Of a DNA stretch of 5,543 nucleotides, positions 1 to 5,543 are shown piece by piece; position 1 is the first letter of the stretch, and each line of letters opens with the position of its first letter. A program made the translations under genes and the position numbers. The DNA is taken from positions 1 to 5,543 of the forward strand of contig JAEORV010000139.1 of the NCBI GenBank assembly GCA_016840695.1, read 5' to 3'. The notes under the pieces were generated by a model, which made no database searches, was not told where the DNA came from, and saw only the letters and a program-made list of their open reading frames with translations. The DNA comes from Promethearchaeota archaeon (GTDB lineage Archaea > Asgardarchaeota > Lokiarchaeia > Sigyniarchaeales > SOKP01).

Positions 1-489
1 GAAGAATTATCAATTGATGATAATCCTGAGTTTACCAAACGCTATGACATACAGAGAGTACCAACAGTTTTATTCATAGACGATAATGGAAGAGAAATAA
101 TAAGATATCTTGCAGCACCTCAAGGTCAAGAAATTCAGCCGTTTATTCAAGCAGTATTTGCTTTTGCGGGAGCACCCAATTATTACGAAGCAACAATAAA
201 GAATAATCTTGGAAGAATTGAACCGTCAACCATTAAAGTAATGATCACTAATACTTGCCCTTATTGCCCACAAATGGTAAGCGTTGCAAATTTATTTGCG
301 ATTGCTGGAGAAGGAAAAATTAGAAGCGTCATCGTAGATATTTCTGCAAATTTAGACATAGGACAATATTACGATGCAGCAGGAGTTCCATACACGATTG
401 TCAACGATCAAAAAGCAATTTCGGGCTTAGTTGGCCCAGAAGTAATATTAAGAGCTCTAATCGGAGGTAATATCCGTGTTCAATATTGA
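1..489 (+). CDS. Protein disulfide oxidoreductase (PDO), glutaredoxin-like, tandem thioredoxin folds; 5' end missing
   Basis: The frame is open from the first base to the TGA at 487-489, giving the last 162 residues of a protein whose start lies outside the window. The ATG at 241 is internal (residue 81) and is not the start. Two thioredoxin-like units are visible. The end of the first carries the cis-proline loop RVPTVLF (Pro21) followed by a beta strand; its own CxxC, if present, would lie upstream. The second has the redox site CPYC (Cys86 and Cys89, codons from 256) and its own cis-proline in GVPYT (Pro130). This matches the archaeal PDO family, normally about 220-240 residues, so roughly 60-80 residues are missing. 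Family members are cytoplasmic dithiol-disulfide exchangers that reduce or shuffle protein disulfides. The gene overlaps trxB by 14 bases, and a thioredoxin reductase is the expected electron donor. A bacterial-type glutaredoxin-like thioredoxin-fold protein is the main alternative. Confidence 0.85.
   Translation, partial: EELSIDDNPEFTKRYDIQRVPTVLFIDDNGREIIRYLAAPQGQEIQPFIQAVFAFAGAPNYYEATIKNNLGRIEPSTIKVMITNTCPYCPQMVSVANLFAIAGEGKIRSVIVDISANLDIGQYYDAAGVPYTIVNDQKAISGLVGPEVILRALIGGNIRVQY
463..468 (+). promoter_or_regulatory. Shine-Dalgarno site of trxB
   Basis: GGAGGT lies 7 bases before the GTG at 476 and inside the last codons of the PDO gene. It decides the GTG start over the in-frame ATG at 497 (residue 8) and makes translational coupling of the two genes likely. 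Confidence 0.8.
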
Positions 490-1411
490 CCAAGGAATGC
501 CCGATCCCGACAAGTTGTATGATGTCATCATATTAGGTGGAGGTCCTACTGCGTTAGGTTCAGCAATCTATGCTGCAAGATTTGCAATGGACCTTCTAGT
601 CATCGGAAAAACTTATGGAGGACTCATTGCTTCTACTCATGTTGTAGAAAACTATCCTGGAATTACATCAGTGAGCGGTACTGAACTAATGGAAATGTTC
701 CGCGACCATATCAACTCACTCAATATCCCTTATATAACTGACAAGATAAATAGCATTGAGAAAGAGGAAGATCATTTTTTGTTGAAATCAGTCTTCATGT
801 CGTTTAAGGCACGCTCAGTTATATTTGCTACTGGCTCTGAAAGAAAAAAACTAAACATACCAGGGGAAGATGATTATGCAGGTAAGGGTGTGTCTTATTG
901 TGCCACATGCGATGGCCCTTTTTTTAACGATAAAGTTCTTGCTGTCATTGGAGGGAGTGATTCTGCCGCAAAAGAAGCACTCTTCTTGGCTCAGCATGCG
1001 AAAAAGGTGTATATCATATATAGAGGCGAAGAAATAAGAGCAGAGCCCATAAACAAGAAACGAGTTGATAACAATGAGAAAATTGAAATTATTAATAACA
1101 CGAATATTACTGAAATAAAGGGAGAGGAAAGCGTGAAAGCAGTTATATTTGAAAATGGTCATAAATTTATTCTAGATGGTGTCTTCATTGAAATCGGGTC
1201 TATTCCTAATTCAGAGGTTGCGAAAAAAATTGGTGTACAAGTAAATGAAAAAAATGAGATCATTATAAACCGAAAATCTGAAACTAATATTCCTGGAATT
1301 TATGCCGCTGGAGATGTTGCCGATGCTCCGTTTAAACAAGCAATAACGGGTGTTGCTGAGGGTGTAATTGCATCCTATTCAGCATTTGATTATATTAAAA
1401 GTAAGAAATAA
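476..1411 (+). CDS. trxB: Thioredoxin reductase (FAD-dependent, low-molecular-weight type)
   Basis: A 311-residue flavoprotein, the normal length for bacterial/archaeal TrxB, starting at GTG 476 behind a strong Shine-Dalgarno site. Domains in order: FAD-binding Rossmann motif GGGPTALGSAIYAAR (residues 21-35), the FAD/NAD domain junction ATGS (118-121), the pyridine-nucleotide domain with the redox-active disulfide CATC (Cys142, Cys145) followed by Asp146, the nucleotide loop GGSDSA (159-164), and the C-terminal FAD motif GIYAAGDV (274-281). It should transfer electrons from a reduced cofactor through FAD to the dithiol of a thioredoxin-like partner, here most likely the PDO encoded immediately upstream in the same operon. 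The NADPH 2'-phosphate motif, HRRxxxR in Escherichia coli, reads YRGxxxR (182-188), so the middle arginine is Gly184 and the usual NADPH preference is in doubt. The gene ends in tandem TAA stops (1409-1414). An NADH-dependent or otherwise atypical TrxR-like enzyme remains possible. Confidence 0.92.
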   Translation: MFNIDQGMPDPDKLYDVIILGGGPTALGSAIYAARFAMDLLVIGKTYGGLIASTHVVENYPGITSVSGTELMEMFRDHINSLNIPYITDKINSIEKEEDHFLLKSVFMSFKARSVIFATGSERKKLNIPGEDDYAGKGVSYCATCDGPFFNDKVLAVIGGSDSAAKEALFLAQHAKKVYIIYRGEEIRAEPINKKRVDNNEKIEIINNTNITEIKGEESVKAVIFENGHKFILDGVFIEIGSIPNSEVAKKIGVQVNEKNEIIINRKSETNIPGIYAAGDVADAPFKQAITGVAEGVIASYSAFDYIKSKK

Positions 1412-1447
1412 TAACGTTGAGAAAATTTTGGTTTTATCGTTTTATTT
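1412..1447. terminator. Convergent intergenic T-rich terminator region
   Basis: The gap between the trxB stop (plus strand) and the kinase stop (minus strand) is 30 bases. On the plus strand it holds three TTTT runs (1426-1429, 1432-1435, 1440-1443) with no GC-rich hairpin, which fits archaeal oligo-T termination of the PDO-trxB operon. The 8-base palindrome AAAATTTT (1422-1429) gives the minus strand a TTTT as well, so the region may stop both transcripts. The assignment rests on base content only. Confidence 0.45.
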
Positions 1448-2650
1448 ACTCATATTCAAGGGAACAAGAGTATGAAAAATTGTACCCTCTTCTTTCGATG
1501 TAGTAAAACTAACTTTTCCGTTTAAAAATGAACTTAATAACTTCATGCTATATGTCCCCAATCCTCTATTCGCTGCTTTGGTTGAAAAAGAGCGTTGAAA
1601 AATTTGCGCTTGCTCTTCACGAGTCAGAACACCAATATTATGCACCCAAAATTCTACATGCTCATCCTTTATTCTACAACCAGTTTTAACACTTCCACCA
1701 CTAGGAGTTGCCTCAAGTGCATTTGTTATCATGTTGCCAATGATCCTAGTTAGGATTGAATGATCTGATAAAAAATTTATGTTATCTGATTTACAATCGA
1801 TTAAAATAATCTTATCTTTAGCAATAGTGCGAGCGCCATGAGTATCGCTCAACTCATTTAAAAATTCAATTGAATTGACTGTTCTCAAACTCAATTTGAG
1901 GTCTTTATTCTCAGCAGCCATTAACATTTGATGAAACTGTACTTCCTCTATAAGGATATTTGTTAAATGCTTAATTCTTTGTAAATTTTCATTTTGATCA
2001 ATTTTTTCTCCGAATTTTTCAATTAGTTGAATTCTCCCTGATAGTCCACTAAGAGTATTTAGTATGTCATGAAAAAAAATATGTTCGATAATACCACGTC
2101 GTTTTTCGTCGCTAATATCTTGAATCGTAACTGCTGTGAACTTTTCTCCTTTATATTGAAGAGGTGAAGCCCATACCCTTAGATCGAAAGCAATATCGTC
2201 TGGTCCACAGGTTAATCGACAATCTTTAACAGCTGGTTTGTCTTTTTGACTTAGCAATACGGCATTTACTGCACCACAATAAGTACAAGTCTCTGCTGTT
2301 CCACACCCTCCTTCTTCAACTGCATGATGTATGCATCCAAATATTTCTCCAGGTCTTTTCCCAATAAGTAAAGTTAAATCTTCCAATCCTGAAAACTCTA
2401 ATGCATCATTATTCATGTATACAACTTGCCTATATTTATTGAGTATTATAAACACTGCGGGGATTTTACTTAAAAATTTAGTCAAAATTTCATCGTTTTC
2501 GAAGATTTCTACTTGTTTTTTTACAACCTCTATAGACGCCCGCTCGGCAGGAGCATATCTTGTAGGAGGAATAATGTTTTCTACTTTTCTCACCTTAGAA
2601 TGATTGAAAAAAATAATGAAAATACTTATGGTGGTATAGATGAACCTCAT
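1442..2650 (-). CDS. Soluble PAS-domain sensor histidine kinase with cysteine-rich PAS region
   Basis: A 402-residue protein with no convincing membrane anchor. The patch IIPPTRYAPAERAS (26-39) precedes a PAS domain (about 55-180) containing six cysteines: Cys106, Cys116, Cys122, Cys125, Cys144 and Cys148, within motifs such as GGCGT and CTYCGA. The PAS ends in the common IQDISDEKRR linker (176-185). The transmitter follows: phospho-acceptor His194 in FFHDILN, N box IIGNMITNALEA (Asn306, Asn310), a reduced G1 box HNIG (337-340) in place of DxGxG, the F-box stretch FQRSFSTK (351-358), and a G2 box RGLGTYS (362-368). It should autophosphorylate in the cytoplasm and pass phosphate to a response regulator, none of which is encoded nearby. 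The cysteines suggest redox or metal sensing (inference). Start: ATG 2650 lacks a Shine-Dalgarno site but lies at leaderless distance from a TATA-like box. GTG 2593 (residue 20) is the alternative, because residues 1-20 look unrelated to the domain. The family is common in bacteria. Confidence 0.87.
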   Translation of the reverse strand: MRFIYTTISIFIIFFNHSKVRKVENIIPPTRYAPAERASIEVVKKQVEIFENDEILTKFLSKIPAVFIILNKYRQVVYMNNDALEFSGLEDLTLLIGKRPGEIFGCIHHAVEEGGCGTAETCTYCGAVNAVLLSQKDKPAVKDCRLTCGPDDIAFDLRVWASPLQYKGEKFTAVTIQDISDEKRRGIIEHIFFHDILNTLSGLSGRIQLIEKFGEKIDQNENLQRIKHLTNILIEEVQFHQMLMAAENKDLKLSLRTVNSIEFLNELSDTHGARTIAKDKIILIDCKSDNINFLSDHSILTRIIGNMITNALEATPSGGSVKTGCRIKDEHVEFWVHNIGVLTREEQAQIFQRSFSTKAANRGLGTYSMKLLSSFLNGKVSFTTSKEEGTIFHTLVPLNMSK

Positions 2651-2669
2651 AAGAGTAATGATAGAATTT

Positions 2670-2678
2670 ATTTTTATA
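2670..2678 (-). promoter_or_regulatory. Archaeal-type TATA box for the histidine kinase gene
   Basis: On the minus strand the sequence reads TATAAAAAT, centred about 24 bases before the ATG at 2650, with an A/G-rich stretch just upstream that could serve as a BRE. In archaea transcription starts roughly 24-28 bases after the TATA centre, which would place the 5' end at or next to the ATG and give a leaderless mRNA. This agrees with the absence of a Shine-Dalgarno site there. In AT-rich DNA such boxes also occur by chance. Confidence 0.45.
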
Positions 2679-2705
2679 GTTCTCTATTTTATGCTAATAT
2701 TATTT

Positions 2706-2713
2706 TAAAAAAT
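2706..2713 (-). terminator. Oligo-T tract after korB, possible terminator of the kor operon
   Basis: A run of six T on the minus strand (2712-2707) begins about 10 bases after the korB stop (TAA, 2725-2723) and is followed by T/A-rich sequence without a GC-rich hairpin. This is the form of an archaeal intrinsic terminator. It lies between korB and the proposed kinase promoter, which supports separate transcription of the kinase, although read-through cannot be excluded. Confidence 0.4.
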
Positions 2714-2722
2714 GAGTATGAA

Positions 2723-3562
2723 TTAAAACTTCAAAAGATTTGTAATCATTTCTAACCTTTTTTCTCTAGATAAGCTATTAATCGATGGATTTAAACTTCC
2801 ATACAATGCATCATGAAATGGGGGTTTCTCATCTCGCCAAAACACGCCGATTGGAAGTTTATCGATTCTTCGTGAAAGCTTTAATGCCTCATCGTGAGTT
2901 TTCGGCTCATCTTCAAGAACATAAGTGAGTTCATTATAAAGCTTGTAAGTGTTGTTCCACGAAACACACGGTTGTAGAACATCGATAAAAGAAAAGCCCT
3001 CGTGTTCGATAGCTTGCTCGATTAAATCGGTTAAATGGTCAATCTTTGCTGTGTATCCTCTGGCTAAAAAAGTGGCACCTGCTTCTAATAATAGTGTTAG
3101 AGGATTTAGAGGTTCTTCTACGCTCCCTCTTGGAGTTGAGGGACCTTTCCAACCTTTATTGGTTATGGGAGTAACTTGTCCCGTTGTAAGCGCGTAAACG
3201 CTGTTATGATGCATTATAATCGTGATATCGGCGTTTCTTTTTGCCGCAAATAACATATGAGCTAAACCTTCACCCATTGCATTGCCATCCCCTGAGAACG
3301 TAACGCATTTTAAATCTGGATTAGCAAACTTGATCCCTTGTACAGATGCTATATCTCTTCCGTGTAATCCATAAATACCACTAAGGTTTATATAATCGAA
3401 GATTTTTGCGCTACATCCAATTCCCGCGGATATTACTATGTTTTCTCTTTGGATCCCCTTCTCTTCTAATTTAAGCACTGCTTTTTTAAACGCATTGAGA
3501 ATCCCAAAATTTCCACAACCGGGACACCAAGTATTCTCAGCATTGGTTCCTAAATCATCCAT
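2723..3562 (-). CDS. korB: 2-oxoacid:ferredoxin oxidoreductase, beta subunit (TPP and [4Fe-4S] binding)
   Basis: A 279-residue protein of normal length for this subunit family. The cluster ligands are visible: WCPGCGNFG (Cys13, Cys16), GIGCSAK (Cys50) and LQPCVSW (Cys199), the four cysteines that hold the proximal [4Fe-4S] cluster. The thiamine-diphosphate/Mg site is GDGNAMGEG (91-99) followed by HHNSVYALTTGQ (118-129, with Asn120 and the usual T-x-GQ). With the fused KorA it should oxidatively decarboxylate a 2-oxoacid with CoA, giving acyl-CoA, CO2 and reduced ferredoxin in the cytoplasm. The substrate is most likely 2-oxoglutarate because the partner is the fused KorA type, but specificity cannot be read from sequence. 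The segment after LHG is RDIASVQ (69-75), where many relatives have RALPxA or RxPAxA. ATG 3562 follows AGGAGGG by 8 bases and lies one base after the korA stop, so the pair is surely one operon. Confidence 0.92.
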   Translation of the reverse strand: MDDLGTNAENTWCPGCGNFGILNAFKKAVLKLEEKGIQRENIVISAGIGCSAKIFDYINLSGIYGLHGRDIASVQGIKFANPDLKCVTFSGDGNAMGEGLAHMLFAAKRNADITIIMHHNSVYALTTGQVTPITNKGWKGPSTPRGSVEEPLNPLTLLLEAGATFLARGYTAKIDHLTDLIEQAIEHEGFSFIDVLQPCVSWNNTYKLYNELTYVLEDEPKTHDEALKLSRRIDKLPIGVFWRDEKPPFHDALYGSLNPSINSLSREKRLEMITNLLKF

Positions 3563-3563
3563 T

Positions 3564-5228
3564 TTAGAGGCCCTCCTTTATTTTTTTTGATAGTTCCATT
3601 GGGTCAAAAGGTCTTCCATCGTATCTTTTAATGACTTCCTTGATTCTAATCCCCGCTTTTTCTCTAAGCAAATCAGCAAATTGCCCGGTAGAACTTTGTT
3701 CAACTACTATATTGGTTTGGTCTTTAAATTCTTCGAATTCCCAAACGGGAAAGGGATTGAGATACACGGGTTGCACGACTGTAGGATTAATTTGCCCGTA
3801 TTTTAAGGCTTCAATGACACTCATTGTTGTCGAACCGTACGTTATTACATTTGATGGGTGCTCGCCCCTGTAAACATTTACCGTGTTAATTGATTTCATA
3901 TATTTCTTAAGAGCGTCTATTTTTTTGTTCCTTTTATCGTGCATTCTTGAAATCCAATAAGGGTCTTCGGTAGTAATTCCTAAGTCGTCGTGTTCGTAAC
4001 TGTTCCATTTTATGACTTCGTGAGAGGGGGGGAATAATAGTGGAGATACTCCATCTTCAGTATCAAGATATCTCTTATAACCGTTTCCTTGAAATTCTAC
4101 CCCTCCTGCACTTATTATATTATCAGGTTGAAGTTCAATAGTCGTGCTACTCTCTGATAGGTGCTTTTCCGTTAATAAGATCCCTGATGTTTGAAATTTC
4201 CAAACAAGATCGAGCATTTGAGCGGTCAGATAAAAAGCTTCCTCAAGCGTTCCAGGGGACGCAACAATCCGTAAGAATTCGCCATGACCCGCGCTAAGAG
4301 CAAAGTTTAAATCTGCCTGTTCCGTATATGTGGGGACGCCAGTAGCAGGTCCTGGTCTTGCTGAAAGCACGCATAATACGGGAGCTTCAGTGATTCCCGC
4401 TAAGGAAAATCCCTCAACCATGAGTGCAAAACCTCCACCGCTCGTCCCTACCATGGTCTTTGCTCCAGTAAACGAAGAACCAACGGCCATATTCATTACA
4501 GCTATTTCATTTTCGGGGTGTATTACCGCTAAGCCGAATTTTTCTGCTTGAGCCGCTAAATAATGCAATAAAGAGGATGCTGGAGTCATTGGGTATGCGT
4601 AATACACGCTTAATCCGCCTGCAATAGCACCAAGAGCAATTGCTTGATTCCCAAATACAATACGTCTTACTGTATCACCCTCTTCTAATTTAAATTTCCC
4701 TCCAATTTCAGGAAATACATGATCATATATTGTACTTGCGTAAGCTTGATTATCTTCAGTACCTTTAGGGTATTGTTGAGCAATTAAATCGTCCGTGTAC
4801 TTTTTGTCATATCCTAAAGCCGCACATAAAATTGCTACTGCGCCGACACCAAACATTAAATTTCGAACGGGATACTTTTTTGCTTCTGAAGTCAAGGGAA
4901 CGCCCATTCCGTTCATACCATCTTTATCGTCGGAATTGTACACTAAAATACCCCCTTCGGCAACTTGGTCGCTGTGATTGTCGTAACTTCGCTTATCAAA
5001 ACACACAACAAGATCTGCTTTCATGTAATGACTATAGATTTTTCTAGGAGCGCTACTTACAACTGAAAAATTATGACCTCCTCTAATTAGACTCATGTAA
5101 TCGTCCATTTGAAAGACATTGCGACCCATCCCCGCAAGAACATCTGCCGCAACAGAACCCGCTTTTTTAACTCCTTCACCAGCTTTTCCTCCAACTAAAA
5201 ACGTAAAGATTTCTTTAACCATAATCAT
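3564..5228 (-). CDS. korA: 2-oxoacid:ferredoxin oxidoreductase, fused gamma-alpha subunit (KorA type)
   Basis: A 554-residue fusion. Residues about 8-180 are the gamma (POR catalytic gamma) domain: LVGGKAGEGVKKAG (11-24) and YMSLIRGGHN (44-53). Residues about 190-365 are the alpha pyrimidine-binding domain: YPMTPAS (212-218, the YPITP-like motif), PENE (238-241), TSGGG (262-266), RPGPATGVPT (291-300, whose Arg is probably the 2-oxoacid carboxylate contact) and TEQADL. A linker with YKRYLDTEDG and a DKR segment leads to domain II (about 455-554), with VVEQSSTGQ (508-516) and RYDGRPF (535-541). This order is the standard fused KorA found in archaea, Bacteroidetes and actinobacteria. It forms the enzyme with KorB, whose gene follows after one base. 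No ferredoxin-like delta subunit gene is present, as usual for this two-subunit form. The coordinates use the outer ATG at 5228; the Shine-Dalgarno spacing fits Met3 at 5222 better. Pyruvate or broad 2-oxoacid specificity is possible. Confidence 0.93.
   Translation of the reverse strand: MIMVKEIFTFLVGGKAGEGVKKAGSVAADVLAGMGRNVFQMDDYMSLIRGGHNFSVVSSAPRKIYSHYMKADLVVCFDKRSYDNHSDQVAEGGILVYNSDDKDGMNGMGVPLTSEAKKYPVRNLMFGVGAVAILCAALGYDKKYTDDLIAQQYPKGTEDNQAYASTIYDHVFPEIGGKFKLEEGDTVRRIVFGNQAIALGAIAGGLSVYYAYPMTPASSLLHYLAAQAEKFGLAVIHPENEIAVMNMAVGSSFTGAKTMVGTSGGGFALMVEGFSLAGITEAPVLCVLSARPGPATGVPTYTEQADLNFALSAGHGEFLRIVASPGTLEEAFYLTAQMLDLVWKFQTSGILLTEKHLSESSTTIELQPDNIISAGGVEFQGNGYKRYLDTEDGVSPLLFPPSHEVIKWNSYEHDDLGITTEDPYWISRMHDKRNKKIDALKKYMKSINTVNVYRGEHPSNVITYGSTTMSVIEALKYGQINPTVVQPVYLNPFPVWEFEEFKDQTNIVVEQSSTGQFADLLREKAGIRIKEVIKRYDGRPFDPMELSKKIKEGL
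3571..3577 (-). promoter_or_regulatory. Shine-Dalgarno site of korB
   Basis: The minus strand reads AGGAGGG, 8 bases before the korB ATG, embedded in the Lys-Glu-Gly codons that end korA. The korA stop and the korB start are separated by a single base, so ribosomes finishing korA can re-initiate on korB, as expected for subunits made in equal amounts. Confidence 0.8.
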
Positions 5229-5231
5229 AAA

Positions 5232-5236
5232 CCCTC
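5232..5236 (-). promoter_or_regulatory. Shine-Dalgarno site of korA, bearing on its start
   Basis: The minus strand reads GAGGG. It ends 3 bases before ATG 5228 and 9 bases before the in-frame ATG 5222. The clear sites of trxB and korB in this window leave 7-8 bases, so ATG 5222 (protein starting MVKEIF) is the better supported start. Confidence 0.6.
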
Positions 5237-5279
5237 ATTATCATAAAAATCGAAGAGTTAAGAATTAAATTGATTCTGG

Positions 5280-5290
5280 AATATAAAAAT
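5280..5290 (-). promoter_or_regulatory. TATA-like box upstream of the korAB operon
   Basis: The minus strand reads TTTTTATATT, centred about 55 bases before ATG 5228. Archaeal spacing would put the transcription start near 5257, giving a leader of about 30 bases that contains the GAGGG ribosome binding site. A weaker T/A-rich match around 5241-5250 is closer to the gene and would leave almost no leader, so it is less likely. The region is AT-rich, so the call is tentative. Confidence 0.4.
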
Positions 5291-5543
5291 CTTTATTTAA
5301 TATTTCATAATTTTAGATTTGGAGCGAAATTAATAAGAGGCATATTGTATTAAAGCATCAGATATGTTAAAAAAAGGGAAAAAAAAGAGTTAAAAACTTA
5401 AACATTCTGTTTCTAAATTAAATGAAATCTTTCAAGATCTTTACTTTAGGATACAAATAAACGAGAAATATTTCTAAATTATAATCATTATTAACTTTAT
5501 TTGATTTATTATTCTCTATAAGTTATATTAATGAAATTTATCT

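Larger units (their letters stand above)
5229..5543. other. AT-rich intergenic region, no supported gene
   Basis: These 315 bases hold the kor ribosome binding site and likely promoter near their left end. The rest is strongly AT-rich. A-runs at about 5370-5398 read as T-runs on the minus strand and could terminate a transcript arriving from the right. An 11-base direct repeat, TTTCTAAATTA, occurs at 5410-5420 and 5471-5481. Reading frames here are short (12 codons or fewer from an ATG on the plus strand) and show no recognisable protein. An ATG at 5531 on the plus strand is too close to the edge to judge. No tRNA, CRISPR or mobile-element signature is visible. Confidence 0.6.

Noticed and set aside
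241..489. ATG at 241 as the start of a small glutaredoxin-like protein of 82 residues
   Set aside because: The same frame stays open to the first base of the window, and the upstream 80 residues form a thioredoxin-fold end with a cis-proline loop, so the ATG is internal to a larger PDO.
536..582. TrxB FAD motif with Ala in place of the third Gly (GxGxxA)
   Set aside because: GPAA- or GPTA-like variants occur in other thioredoxin reductases, so this is not unusual by itself.
2596..2650. Hydrophobic kinase N terminus as a signal peptide or membrane anchor
   Set aside because: The apolar stretch is only about 12 residues, followed by a basic segment, and no second membrane segment exists; a misassigned start explains it as well.
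5363..5460. Very short plus-strand reading frames at 5363 and 5422
   Set aside because: They encode about 9 and 12 residues, are lysine/AT-driven, and have no ribosome binding site or recognisable motif.
5425..5511. Open minus-strand stretch of about 30 codons between stops, as a possible gene remnant
   Set aside because: It has no start codon context and no recognisable similarity, and its length is expected by chance.
5531..5543. ATG at 5531 as the start of a rightward gene
   Set aside because: Only four codons are inside the window and there is no Shine-Dalgarno site; a leaderless start is possible but cannot be supported.

Overview
The window is AT-rich and reads as part of a prokaryotic, probably archaeal, chromosome. 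Three things point to an archaeon. The first gene is a tandem-thioredoxin-fold protein disulfide oxidoreductase (PDO) of the kind typical of archaea and a few thermophilic bacteria. TATA-like boxes lie at archaeal distances from the starts of the minus-strand genes. Oligo-T tracts, rather than stem-loops, sit at the gene ends. Strong GGAGG-type ribosome binding sites precede trxB and korB, so the organism uses Shine-Dalgarno initiation at least inside operons. An AT-rich lineage such as an Asgard archaeon would fit, but the sequence alone does not fix the taxon. The histidine kinase looks bacterial in type and may have been acquired by transfer.

Layout: 1-489 (+) is the 3' part of the PDO gene, cut by the window edge. 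It overlaps by 14 bases the start of trxB (476-1411, +), a thioredoxin reductase. A 30-base convergent gap with T-rich sequence separates trxB from a minus-strand block. That block holds, in transcription order from the right, korA (5228-3564; fused gamma-alpha subunit of a 2-oxoacid:ferredoxin oxidoreductase), korB (3562-2723; its thiamine-diphosphate/[4Fe-4S] beta subunit), and then a soluble PAS sensor histidine kinase with six cysteines in its PAS region (2650-1442). A T-run and a TATA-like box between korB and the kinase suggest that the kinase has its own promoter. The last 315 bases (5229-5543) carry the kor promoter region and AT-rich DNA with no gene I can support.

Working together: PDO and TrxB form a thiol-disulfide relay in which flavin-derived electrons are passed to a CPYC dithiol. 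KorAB oxidatively decarboxylates a 2-oxoacid, most likely 2-oxoglutarate, to acyl-CoA while reducing ferredoxin. The cysteine-rich kinase between these two redox modules could sense redox state or a metal cofactor, but no response regulator is present and that link is inference. Nothing here is clearly an undescribed system. The items most worth checking are the kinase's cysteine cluster and its leaderless-looking start, and the altered NADPH-binding motif of TrxB.
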